This document shows, in pieces, positions 10,234 to 18,532 of a DNA stretch of 64,000 bases. This DNA comes from Bacillus mesophilus (GTDB taxonomy: Bacteria > Bacillota > Bacilli > Bacillales > SA4): assembly GCF_011008845.1 (NCBI RefSeq), contig NZ_JAAIWM010000001.1:620001-684000 (forward strand), in the 5' to 3' direction. The translations under genes and the position numbers were made by a program. Each line of letters begins with the position of its first letter. Position 1 is the first letter of the stretch. A model generated the notes under the pieces. It did not search any database, was not told where the DNA came from, and worked only from the letters and a program-made list of their open reading frames with translations.

Positions 10234-10409
10234 CGGTACCTAAACGGACGTTCAATTTCTAATCCTCATAACGCAGGATAATAACAGAGAAATGTAATCT
10301 TATATCTATAGACGGCTTGCTATATAAATTACACTTTCACGTAGGCACTTTCTTACGGTTACAATTGGATTGGCCGTGCGATGTTTTTAATATGAGTCAT
10401 TTCCAATAG

Positions 10410-10446
10410 AAAGTGCCGTATGATTAACCATGATACGGCACTTTTT
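10410..10446. terminator. Bidirectional terminator between ger operon and redoxin gene
   Basis: Perfect 12-base stem AAAGTGCCGTAT / ATACGGCACTTT (10410-10421 and 10433-10444), with a T run on the plus strand. It sits between convergent units and can serve both. Confidence 0.85.
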
Positions 10447-10488
10447 ATTCTGATGTATTCTTAGCATTTTTCAAAAGCTTGCTTTTAT

Positions 10489-11265
10489 TTATTTTTCTTT
10501 ATGGGAAGATCTCCCTGGTATTACGCAGCCTTCTGGACCACAATCTAACCCATTTTTCAACAGTGCTTCCTCTGCTTTTTCTTTATCCAACTGTTTCTGC
10601 TGCCATTCAACATCAATGGTTGGAGAGAATTTCTCAGGATGTCGTATATACCAACGTTGCTTTCTAATCAAAAAATTATCAGTATCGAGAAGTAGAGCTT
10701 CATCTAATTCTTTTAATGCCTCTTCCTTCTTACCAGTCTTTGAATACTCCATCCCAAGTTTAAATTTTGTTTGGGAAAGTTGTTTCTCTAAATCAGTTAC
10801 ATTGTTTGCTGGGTTGTAATACTCATCATCTAAGACAACCTGATCCACTTCACCAGATAGTAATTTTTCTACTGCATGAACATGTTCTGGGTTCGTCACA
10901 CTAAAGCCTTGTTTTATCAGCCGGATTGTTCCCTGTTTATCAATAAAGATTCCGTTTGGTACAATTTTGAATCCAAATAAATTAGCTAATATATTTTCCG
11001 AATCAACAACGGTTGTAAATGTATGATTTTCGGCATAAGGCTTTGCGACTTCTGCCCCTTGAATATCTACCGAAACCGATAAAATCTCAAAATCCTGCTC
11101 CTTGAACGTATCATAAAAATGCTGCCACCCTGGCAGTTGCTCACGACATCTTCACCATGATGCCCACATAAAAATAAGGGTGTTTTTCCCTTTATAGTCG
11201 CTGATTGCTACTGGATCACCATTTAAATTTGTTAGGGTTACGTTTTTCATCTCAGTTAATAACAT
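10489..11265 (-). CDS. Thioredoxin-fold redoxin with in-frame UGA at the catalytic cysteine: candidate selenoprotein
   Basis: Read through one UGA, this is a 258-residue TlpA/ResA-like protein. It starts at an ATG (11265) with AAGGAGGG upstream. The segment before the UGA, KGKNTLIFMWASW, is the standard strand leading to the thioredoxin active site. The next codon, number 38, is TGA (11152-11154), then RCREQLPGWQ. Where relatives have WC...CR, this reads W-UGA-R-C-R. After the UGA the frame stays open for 220 codons, with the conserved cis-proline region FKIVPNGIFIDKQG, a helical (TPR-like) tail and a C-terminal CGPEGC pair. A 6-bp hairpin with loop GGG lies 21 bases after the UGA, where a bacterial SECIS is expected. 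The alternative is a pseudogene caused by a point mutation, or a sequencing error. Conventional calling would give only a 136-residue C-terminal fragment. Confidence 0.7.
11122..11136 (-). promoter_or_regulatory. Candidate bacterial SECIS hairpin
   Basis: On the minus strand CTGCCA-GGG-TGGCAG, a perfect 6-bp stem with a three-base loop starting with G. The loop begins 21 bases after the UGA at 11152-11154. As I recall the published bacterial SECIS model (loop 16-37 bases after the UGA, G among the first two loop bases, stem of at least four pairs), this fits. The stem is short, so a chance match is possible. Confidence 0.5.
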
Positions 11266-11372
11266 AAAAAGTCCCTCCTTCAAGTAGATTATATCTGATT
11301 TTTCAGTTATTTTTCAAACTATTAGCACAACAGTTTGGTATTATTACAAAATTCAGGATGTATCTTGACAAA

Positions 11373-11407
11373 CAAAAGGCCTTTAATAAAATAAAGGGCC
11401 TTTTGTT
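11373..11407 (-). terminator. Terminator of hemY
   Basis: Inverted repeat AACAAAAGGCCTTT against AAAGGGCCTTTTGTT with one bulged base, about 20 bases after the hemY stop. Confidence 0.75.
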
Positions 11408-11422
11408 CTTTCTATTCGATGA

Positions 11423-12811
11423 TTAATTCACCATTCTCTCCTTAATATCCTCCGCTACTTCTTTGCCATTTTTGATACATGCTCCAATACCAACACCAAA
11501 ATAGGAACAGCCTGCTAATATCACATTCGGGAAAAGTGACTTCATCTTTTGGTCAAGTTTAGAAACCGTTTGTCCATGTCCTAAGTGATAATTTGGCATG
11601 TTCTCGTTCCAATGTGTGATTTCCACAACCTTAGGTTGATTGGTGATTCCAATACTCTTTTCGATATCAGACATTGCTTGTGATAATATATGTTCTTCAT
11701 TTAATGTCTTAAGCTTTTCGTATGAGGGATTGGAGCTTTTGTAAAATAACCTTACTAACAGATTACCTTCCTTGGAAGTGTGTGACCATTTCCTACTAGT
11801 CCATGTGCAGGCATCACACTGTAATTCATGATGGTCAGGAACAATAAAACCTGTTCCATCTTCAGGTAAGTTACGGTCTGACACATCAAAACCAAGGTAA
11901 ACACTAATTAATGAGGAATTCTTTAGCTGGTCGAACTCTTCGTTTAACTCTGTACTTTGGAGTATATCCTGTGTTACGTCATGAGGAATCGCAGTCACAA
12001 CATAGTCAGCCACTATAGAATCATGATTGGAAAATTGGATTTCGTAGCCACTTTCCCTTTTCATGACTTTGGTAGTCGTTACCCCTTTAATGATTTCTAC
12101 CTCTTTTAATTCTTCTTCAAGCTTATGAATGATTGATGATAGGCCATTCTTAAAAGTTAGAAACTTAGGTTTTGAAGATTGGAATTTCTCTTTGTTCATT
12201 GATAAACCTTTTATAATACTTCCATACTTGTTTTTATATTCTAGTAAATACGGAAGTGTGGAACCTAAGGTTAGTGTGTTTAACTCTCCTGAATAAACTC
12301 CAGATAAGACAGGAGCTATTTGCTCCTCTACTAATTCTTTCCCGAAAAAATACTCTAAGAATTCTCCAACAGAACTTTCCAACGTAAAATGCTCATTTTT
12401 CGTCTCAAAGTCTTTTAGGGCTTCCTGTTTTCCACCTTCCGAAACAAGGGTGCTACTAAATAGAGACTCTTTACTCATTGGAATCCCAAATATGGAATCA
12501 GCAGGGATAGCGTGTAACTGACCCTCTTTATAAATAAACGAGACGCCGGTTGCGTTATAAGCAACCTCATTTTGTAAATGCAATTCCTCAATTAGTGGCA
12601 TGACACTCTCATGACGAGCCACGATTGAATCGGCACCTGTTTCCATGATGAATCCGTCTTGCTCAACGCTGTTAATTTTCCCTCCTAAGAATTGATTCTT
12701 CTCAACGAGGATCAATCTCATATCTAGATCTTGTTCGTTTTTTAACTTTTGTAAATAATGCATCGACGATAAACCTGTAATTCCACCGCCTATTACAACA
12801 ACTGTTTTCAT
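11423..12811 (-). CDS. hemY: Protoporphyrinogen/coproporphyrinogen III oxidase
   Basis: 462 residues (B. subtilis HemY has 470). The N-terminal Rossmann motif VVVIGGGITGLSS binds FAD. FMETGADSIVAR and the PADSIFGIPMS segment are family signatures, and the C-terminal LAGCSYFGVGIGACIKNG closes the FAD site. The enzyme oxidises coproporphyrinogen III to coproporphyrin III in the Gram-positive heme route, feeding HemH. AAAGGAG precedes the ATG. It is a single gene here with its own terminator, not in an operon with hemEH. Confidence 0.94.
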   Translation of the reverse strand: MKTVVVIGGGITGLSSMHYLQKLKNEQDLDMRLILVEKNQFLGGKINSVEQDGFIMETGADSIVARHESVMPLIEELHLQNEVAYNATGVSFIYKEGQLHAIPADSIFGIPMSKESLFSSTLVSEGGKQEALKDFETKNEHFTLESSVGEFLEYFFGKELVEEQIAPVLSGVYSGELNTLTLGSTLPYLLEYKNKYGSIIKGLSMNKEKFQSSKPKFLTFKNGLSSIIHKLEEELKEVEIIKGVTTTKVMKRESGYEIQFSNHDSIVADYVVTAIPHDVTQDILQSTELNEEFDQLKNSSLISVYLGFDVSDRNLPEDGTGFIVPDHHELQCDACTWTSRKWSHTSKEGNLLVRLFYKSSNPSYEKLKTLNEEHILSQAMSDIEKSIGITNQPKVVEITHWNENMPNYHLGHGQTVSKLDQKMKSLFPNVILAGCSYFGVGIGACIKNGKEVAEDIKERMVN

Positions 12812-12984
12812 ATTTACTCCTTTATATAGGAACTAGATTTTTTCATATCTTTATTTTATCAAAAAAACGGGAAAACTTGCGAGGACAAACATCACACTAA
12901 AAACCTGAAACCTTTATTTAGTAATCTACATAGTCTAAAATGGATATAGTATTTATTTTCCAAAATCATTAATTAAAGGTATGC

Positions 12985-14058
12985 ATGCTGATGAAAATTA
13001 AGAGATTCACTTTTGTTGGAGGAAGAATAATCAAAACGGGAATTGCTGTATTTTTAACAGCATTTATTTGTCATATTTTAAACTGGCCAGCTATGTTTGC
13101 TGTCATTACAGCGATTGTGACGATTGAGCCTACTGTTGCTGATTCGGTAAAGAAGGCTTTTGTCAGATTCCCCGCTTCTGTCATTGGTGCGGCTCTAGCC
13201 GTTTTGTTCACTTTCCTATTCGGGGATAGCCCATACTCTTATGCGCTAGTTGCTCTCTCAACCATAATAGCCTGTCATAAATTAAAACTTCACGACGGAA
13301 CATTAGTTGCTACCTTAACAGGGGTTGCAATGATTTCTACCGTTCATGACCATTATTTCGCTTCACTTTTTATTAGATTAGGAACGACTAGTATAGGACT
13401 CATTGTCTCAACTTTAGTGAACTTTTTTATACTGCCACCTAACTATTCGAAAACCATTTCAAACGAGATACAATTGCTTTTATCCAAAACAGGAGAAATT
13501 TTGGACAAGCGTGCAAAGGAGTGGTTTCACGAACAGCCTGTAGATAAAAAACTCAGGCAAGATTTTCAACAATTAGTAAAAGAAATAGATAAGACAGAAA
13601 CAGTTTCTCAATATCAAAAAGAGGAATGGAAATATCACCGTGTAAGTCGTAAGGAAATTAGGCTTTTTCATTATGGGTTTAAAAAATTGGTTATCATACG
13701 TCAACTAGCCTACCATACAGGAAATCTTGTTTACCTCCCATTTTATCAATTAAAAATGGATCGTGAATGTAAGGAATTAATCCTCTGTACGGTAGCATCC
13801 ATTAAGAGTATGTTAAGTGATCAAGAGTTTATTTATAAAGAGGACTTTCATGAGAACATGGAGAAAGTTAAAACTGTATTTACACAGCAAAACCCAAAAG
13901 AGGATGAAATGATTAGCACTCCGGACCATCACCATCTTATTTCACCGGAAACTGTCATTCTATATGAATTACTTTCAATCCATGACCTTATTGATGAATT
14001 ATGTAGAATTAAGACATGGGAAAAAAAGTATACTGGGGTAAGAGCAATGTCACAATAA
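12985..14058 (+). CDS. Aromatic acid exporter family membrane protein (FUSC/DUF939, YgaE-like)
   Basis: 357 residues. The first 150 form about five membrane helices with the family pattern GGRIIKTGIAVFLTAF...WPAMFAVITAIVTIEPTVADS. The remainder is a soluble helical domain. Members (ArAE_1, B. subtilis YgaE/YqjA) are thought to export aromatic acids or stabilise membranes; substrates are mostly untested. The ATG at 12985 has AAAGGT four bases upstream. An ATG two codons later (12991) has a more usual ten-base gap and may be the real start. Divergent from hemY. Confidence 0.8.
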   Translation: MLMKIKRFTFVGGRIIKTGIAVFLTAFICHILNWPAMFAVITAIVTIEPTVADSVKKAFVRFPASVIGAALAVLFTFLFGDSPYSYALVALSTIIACHKLKLHDGTLVATLTGVAMISTVHDHYFASLFIRLGTTSIGLIVSTLVNFFILPPNYSKTISNEIQLLLSKTGEILDKRAKEWFHEQPVDKKLRQDFQQLVKEIDKTETVSQYQKEEWKYHRVSRKEIRLFHYGFKKLVIIRQLAYHTGNLVYLPFYQLKMDRECKELILCTVASIKSMLSDQEFIYKEDFHENMEKVKTVFTQQNPKEDEMISTPDHHHLISPETVILYELLSIHDLIDELCRIKTWEKKYTGVRAMSQ

Positions 14059-14074
14059 GTTAGCTTTCTATAAT

Positions 14075-14107
14075 AAGGTCCTTCTCTCACAATGAGAAAA
14101 GGACCTT
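14075..14107. terminator. Convergent terminator hairpin
   Basis: Stem AAGGTCCTT / AAGGACCTT (14075-14083 and 14099-14107), extended by TCTC/GAGA, between two convergent genes. The T runs are poor on both strands, so efficiency is uncertain. Confidence 0.6.
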
Positions 14108-14164
14108 TCGATTTTAACTATGGTTTTTCACTTATTAGACACCTTGTTCCTTATATCTCCAGTG

Positions 14165-14635
14165 CTAAGATATCGCCCTATAGTTCTTTACCTTCTCGTT
14201 CAAGTACTGAAAACCATACAATAGTAAAGATTTAATAAAAAACAGAAGTGACAATTGGTAACTTTTTAATCGTTTTAACGTCCCAATACCTGACTTCTTT
14301 AAAAAAGATACGTAAGGATATACAAAGATTGAATCGATGATAAGATTTAGAATAATGTAAGCGAAGAACTTTCCGTATGTAAATTTTAAAATCCACATTG
14401 AACCTATTAAAAAGGGACCCCAAATTAAAGGGAATTCTCCTATTACTTTTGGGTGAATCGTCGCATGAAACTTCCACCACTTTCGCTTTTTAGCAACTAT
14501 ACTCTCCCCTCTCACAACTAAAGAAATGAAAAGACTTGCTAAGAAATATTTTTTAGCAGTACTTTTCCCCAATAACGGGAGAGTAAACCACGGTAGGATC
14601 ATTAACAGCAATAAAAAAATTTTAGGATTTTTCAT
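14165..14635 (-). CDS. Hypothetical membrane protein
   Basis: 156 residues with about four hydrophobic segments (roughly 4-22, 25-40, 67-85 and 88-110) and a basic C-terminal tail. The central KKRKWWKFHATIHPKVIGEFPLIWGPF stretch is distinctive, but I do not recognise the family. Strong ribosome binding site AAAGGAGG before the ATG. It follows the chloride channel gene in the same direction at about 45 bases, so it may belong to that transcript. Confidence 0.75.
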   Translation of the reverse strand: MKNPKIFLLLLMILPWFTLPLLGKSTAKKYFLASLFISLVVRGESIVAKKRKWWKFHATIHPKVIGEFPLIWGPFLIGSMWILKFTYGKFFAYIILNLIIDSIFVYPYVSFLKKSGIGTLKRLKSYQLSLLFFIKSLLLYGFQYLNEKVKNYRAIS

Positions 14636-14680
14636 AAAACCTCCTTTTTGAAATCTTTATGTTGTTTTTCCTGAACACTA

Positions 14681-15970
14681 TCATTTTTTCTTTTTTTCAA
14701 CTGTTCCAATTGTCTCCGCTTTAGGAATATTATACAATCTACTCTTTGGTTCAAATATGGTTTGGGATGGCCAAAGTCCATGATGTCCAGAAAAGATGTA
14801 ACTGGTTAGACAAGCAATAAAGAAATACTCCATTCCCTTATCACCGAACATTTCAACGCTTAATAAAAAGGCAGCAATAGGAGTATTCGCTCCGCCAGCA
14901 AATGCCGCAATCATACCCAGACCAGCTAGAAATGACATAGGCAAATCAATGAAAGTAGACAAAGTATTCCCTAAGGTTGCTCCCATAAAAAATAAGGGGA
15001 TCGCTTCTCCACCGACAAAGCCCATACCAAGTGTTACCGCCGTAAATACAAGTTTAGCTAGAAAGGCGAAAGGTGGAACCTCTTCCTCGAATGATTGTTC
15101 TAACATTTCTAAACCACGACCATTATAGTCATCCGAACCTACAATTAAAGATAACACCACAATCAAAATACCCCCAATAAAGGCTCTAATCATATGATTT
15201 TTCTTTGTAACCTTCTCAGAAAAGTTTTGGATTCCGTGCCTTAGTTGACAATATAGTACACTTAAAAGACTAAAGATAACGGATACGAATATAACGGTGA
15301 GAAACATAGATATTGAAGCATTCGGAATGTTTTGTATTGTAAATTCTTCGTGCTTTACTGACCAAATTTCCTCTGAAATATAATGTCCGACAAAACTAGC
15401 AATTAGACAAGGAACCACGGCTTCATACTTCAGCTTTCCTATTGCCGTCATTTCCATCCCAAAAACTGCTCCTGTTATAGGTGCTCCAAACGCTGCACCA
15501 AATCCAGCACTTATTCCAGTCATTAGTACAACGTTCTTGTCAAATATGTTGGACTTAAAAAAACGATTTACTGCCTCTGAGATACTTCCTCCCATTTGTA
15601 TAGCTGCCGCTTCTCTCCCAGTTGAACCACCAAAAATAACCGTAATAAATGTTCCTAAGTAAACAATTGGTCCCATCCGCCTAAGTACTGTAGCTTTATC
15701 GTGAATCGCATCTATAATTAGGTTATTACCTTTGGCCGCATCATTATCTTCTTTCTTCCCGTACTTCATATAAATGTAGCCAATAATCAAGCCACCTAAA
15801 GGAAGGAAATAGACTAGCCAAGAGTCTTTTTCACGAACCTCTCCTAGGTAATCGTTTAAATCCAATAAGGCTGCCGTAATCGAACCGACGATTCCACCAA
15901 TTAAGACTCCTATAACAATCCATTTAGAAAGGGTGATCATAAATGTTTTATACTCAAGTTTTATATTCAT
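14681..15970 (-). CDS. ClC-family chloride channel/antiporter
   Basis: 429 residues and about ten membrane helices. The ClC signature stretches are present: GSTGREAAAIQMGG (about 115-128) in place of the usual GREGP loop, GAAFGAPITGAVFGMEMT, and GGEAIPLFFMGATLG near the C terminus. The family conducts chloride or exchanges it for protons (some members, fluoride). The gene follows the DUF421 gene by ten bases with TGAGGA upstream, so the two form an operon. Confidence 0.88.
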   Translation of the reverse strand: MNIKLEYKTFMITLSKWIVIGVLIGGIVGSITAALLDLNDYLGEVREKDSWLVYFLPLGGLIIGYIYMKYGKKEDNDAAKGNNLIIDAIHDKATVLRRMGPIVYLGTFITVIFGGSTGREAAAIQMGGSISEAVNRFFKSNIFDKNVVLMTGISAGFGAAFGAPITGAVFGMEMTAIGKLKYEAVVPCLIASFVGHYISEEIWSVKHEEFTIQNIPNASISMFLTVIFVSVIFSLLSVLYCQLRHGIQNFSEKVTKKNHMIRAFIGGILIVVLSLIVGSDDYNGRGLEMLEQSFEEEVPPFAFLAKLVFTAVTLGMGFVGGEAIPLFFMGATLGNTLSTFIDLPMSFLAGLGMIAAFAGGANTPIAAFLLSVEMFGDKGMEYFFIACLTSYIFSGHHGLWPSQTIFEPKSRLYNIPKAETIGTVEKKKK

Positions 15971-15980
15971 CTATTTTTCC

Positions 15981-16613
15981 TCATTTCAAATGCTCTGGTG
16001 GATCTTGGACATGTTTGTTATTTGCTACCTCAGAAAATAAATCATTTGACTGCACAGAAGGAGTTTTAGGTACTAGACTAGAATCGGAAAGTTTACTATC
16101 CTTAATGGCTGCTAATATTTGTTGAATGTCTTCCTTGGTAGCATATTCCTTTTCCGGCTTAAGCTGATATCCTAATTGACCGTTAGATTCTATCGTAGCC
16201 CATTGTAAGTCGGTGATCCTTGGAATACTTTGCTGCCGTAATCGTACTTCGAGCATATCAACGGTTAAACGTAGTCGCCTTAAGTTCCTAACATTCAATT
16301 GGCCATTTTCAACCACCATTACCGATTTGCTATAAAAGAAGCTTTCGAGCTTATCAAATTTCATGACTAGATACTCTACAAAAATGAGTGTAAGTACAAG
16401 TAATAAAGTAATAACCATTGTAATCCAGATGTTTCTGTCACCCACCGGCTGAATTATTAATGAACCTACAGCAACCATCATGACAGTCTGTGCAACTGTA
16501 AGCTGTGAGATTGATTTTCTTCCTGCCAAACGCAAAATTAGAATTCCACCAATAACAATGACGATCGCTTTCCATATAAAATTTAAATCCAAACTGATTA
16601 ACCCCCAAAACAT
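15981..16613 (-). CDS. DUF421 (YetF-like) membrane protein
   Basis: 210 residues. Three membrane helices (about 10-80) are followed by the soluble YetF domain, with VENGQLNVRNLRRLRLTVDMLEVRLRQQ and YQLKPEKEYAT near its end. The function of this family is not settled; several members are sporulation-associated in Bacillus. The ATG at 16613 has a weak AGGAT upstream. A TTG at 16592 with GGGGG nine bases before it would give a start at the usual family N terminus, so the true start may be there. Confidence 0.85.
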   Translation of the reverse strand: MFWGLISLDLNFIWKAIVIVIGGILILRLAGRKSISQLTVAQTVMMVAVGSLIIQPVGDRNIWITMVITLLLVLTLIFVEYLVMKFDKLESFFYSKSVMVVENGQLNVRNLRRLRLTVDMLEVRLRQQSIPRITDLQWATIESNGQLGYQLKPEKEYATKEDIQQILAAIKDSKLSDSSLVPKTPSVQSNDLFSEVANNKHVQDPPEHLK

Positions 16614-16927
16614 AATTATTTATCCTAAATATGTTAAAGGTAGTATGGCTCATCATTTATGGCATTATGACTCACTTTTAACTGTGACTAAAGACACGAC
16701 TAAAAACAGAGAATAAATTTAAATATTTGGGTAGTAGAATTAAAATATGGGTAAAACAAACGTGGAGTTGAGAAAGATGGATGAGGTAGATAAAATATTT
16801 TTCCACCACAGTCCCTCTCCTTCCCCTAATCTAGGTTTACACTTTTAATGACAAAAATGGACAAGTGACTGCCTTGACACCAAGTGTTACTATAATAAGT
16901 AAACTAGGAACTAAAGCAGGTGAAGCA
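16614..16927. other. Regulatory spacer upstream of the sigma-54 activator
   Basis: No gene recognised. TATAAT at 16890-16895 is a likely -10 for the activator, but no good -35 is visible at the right distance. A GTG-started extension of the activator frame from 16865 would begin upstream of this -10 with no ribosome binding site, so I exclude it. Confidence 0.4.
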
Positions 16928-18295
16928 ATGCTCAAAGGGATGGACATTCAATATAAAAATGATGTGTTAGAAACGATTATCGACAGTGCCTATGAATGGA
17001 TCGTCGTTGTAAATAAGGAAGGACATATTGTTTATATTAATAAAAATTACTGTGAATTCATCGGAATAAACCGTGAAGATTCAATAGGGAAGCATGTGAC
17101 AGAAGTAATTGAAAATACTAGAATGCACCTAGTTGCTCAATCTGGCAAAGAAGAGATTGCGGACATGCAATTAATTAAAGGAAATTATATGATTGCAAAC
17201 AGAATTCCCATTTACTCTAAAAATAAACTGATTGGTGCACTCGGTACTGTTATTTTTCGTGATACAAATGAATGGAATAAAATGAGTAGTCATATTAAGA
17301 GCCTTATGCCACAGCTGCAAAACTATCTCAAGGATAGACTCGAACACCCAGGAGTTAAGTACACCTTACATGACATCCATTCTGTTTCTAAAGTAATCAA
17401 TGATCTTAAGCAAAAGGTTAAAAATGTCGCCTCTAGTGATATTTCCGTGTTGATTCGTGGTGAAAGTGGAACAGGAAAAGAGCTTTTTGCTCATAGCATC
17501 CACCAGCTTAGTGAACGAAGTCAAAAACCATTCATTAAAATAAACTGTGGTGCTATTCCAGAGCATTTATTAGAATCAGAACTGTTCGGTTATGAGGATG
17601 GTGCGTTTACAGGGGCAAAGAAAGGCGGCAAAAAAGGAAAGTTCTTACTAGCTGATGGCGGAACCGTGTTTTTAGACGAAGTCGGTGATATGCCACTTCA
17701 CATGCAGGTAAAGTTATTACGTGCCCTTCAAGAGCAAGAAATTGAGCCAGTTGGTGCTGTTAAACCAACTCCAATAAACATCCGTATCATCGCTGCAACT
17801 AACAGACCCTTAGAAAAAATGATTGAAGAGAAACGATTTCGTGAAGATCTTTTTTACCGTATAAATGTAATTCCTTTTACTATTCCCCCATTACGTGAAC
17901 GGATCGAAGACATCAGTCATCTAATGAATCATTTCTTAGACAAAATAACAAAAAGATCAGGAAAGCGAATTACAAAAATCGATGATCAAGTAAAAGAATT
18001 ATTCTACCAACATACTTGGCCAGGGAATATACGAGAATTTGAGAACGTAATGGAAGCAGCCATTCATCTTACGAATGGAGAGGTCATCACAACATCATCC
18101 TTACCACAATATTTAGTGACCGAATCAAAGTTATTCATAGGGCAACGCTCCTTAAAGGAAATGCTAGAGGATACAGAAAAACAAATACTAGTAAAGACAA
18201 TTGAAAGGTTTGGCCATGATAAACAAGAAGCAGCAAAAGCTTTAGGGATTAGTAAGTCAAGTATGTACGAAAAAGCAAAAAAGTTTGACCTATAA
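16928..18295 (+). CDS. Sigma-54-dependent transcriptional activator (PAS-AAA+-Fis)
   Basis: 455 residues from the chosen start. Domains: an N-terminal PAS domain (about 10-115, IIDSAYEWIVVVNKEGHIVYINKNYCEFIG), an AAA+ core with Walker A GESGTGKE, the sigma-54 contact loop GAFTGA and Walker B-type VFLDEVGDM, and a C-terminal Fis helix-turn-helix (KQEAAKALGISKSSMYEKAKKF). It binds DNA upstream and remodels sigma-54 RNA polymerase. AGGTGA lies six bases before the ATG. It directly precedes the 3-hydroxybutyrate operon, whose promoter is of the -24/-12 type. The PAS domain probably senses a pathway ligand (inference). Confidence 0.93.
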   Translation: MLKGMDIQYKNDVLETIIDSAYEWIVVVNKEGHIVYINKNYCEFIGINREDSIGKHVTEVIENTRMHLVAQSGKEEIADMQLIKGNYMIANRIPIYSKNKLIGALGTVIFRDTNEWNKMSSHIKSLMPQLQNYLKDRLEHPGVKYTLHDIHSVSKVINDLKQKVKNVASSDISVLIRGESGTGKELFAHSIHQLSERSQKPFIKINCGAIPEHLLESELFGYEDGAFTGAKKGGKKGKFLLADGGTVFLDEVGDMPLHMQVKLLRALQEQEIEPVGAVKPTPINIRIIAATNRPLEKMIEEKRFREDLFYRINVIPFTIPPLRERIEDISHLMNHFLDKITKRSGKRITKIDDQVKELFYQHTWPGNIREFENVMEAAIHLTNGEVITTSSLPQYLVTESKLFIGQRSLKEMLEDTEKQILVKTIERFGHDKQEAAKALGISKSSMYEKAKKFDL

Positions 18296-18313
18296 ATGAA
18301 AGCACTTTCAACC

Positions 18314-18356
18314 ATTCCAAGATTCCGGAAATGATTCCGAAAAACCGGAATGGTTT
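18314..18356 (+). terminator. Possible terminator of the activator gene, overlapping UAS palindromes
   Basis: CCATTCC and GGAATGG (ends at 18352) can pair across the palindromes, followed by TTTTATT. It could terminate the activator mRNA. The same bases also form the putative enhancer sites. Confidence 0.45.
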
Positions 18357-18409
18357 TATTGTTGCCACACCTGATTTCCACAGCATTCTTACCTTTAGTA
18401 TTCCGGAAT
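18322..18409. promoter_or_regulatory. Putative upstream activating sites: ATTCCGGAAT palindromes
   Basis: Three related palindromes: ATTCCGGAA (18322-18330), ATTCCG-N5-CCGGAAT (18334-18351) and a perfect ATTCCGGAAT (18400-18409). They lie 70-160 bases upstream of the -24/-12 promoter, where sigma-54 activators bind. The assignment to this activator is an inference from position and repetition. Confidence 0.65.
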
Positions 18410-18480
18410 CCTGGAAAAATAGAATACTTGTGCAAATGAAAATGTGAAATAATTATGAACATAGCAGCTCTCTCTGTAGT

Positions 18481-18496
18481 TGGCACACTTCTTGCT
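18481..18496 (+). promoter_or_regulatory. Sigma-54 (-24/-12) promoter of the scoA operon
   Basis: TGGCACACTTCTTGCT matches the sigma-54 consensus (TGGCAC-N5-TTGCW). The GG and GC dinucleotides are exactly ten bases apart. The scoA start codon is 37 bases downstream. Confidence 0.9.
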
Positions 18497-18532
18497 TTAT
18501 ATAAAGATATGAAAATAGGAAGGAGGAAAAAC

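Noticed and set aside
10489..10899. Independent 136-residue gene with a TPR-like domain
   Set aside because: It is the C-terminal part of the UGA-containing redoxin; its first methionine has no ribosome binding site, and the frame upstream is clearly thioredoxin-like.
16865..16927. GTG-started extension of the sigma-54 activator
   Set aside because: No binding site, and a likely -10 element lies inside it; the ATG at 16928 has a good binding site.
18455..18532. Longer scoA starting at an upstream ATG
   Set aside because: The -24/-12 promoter lies between this ATG and the real start, so it would not be in the mRNA.
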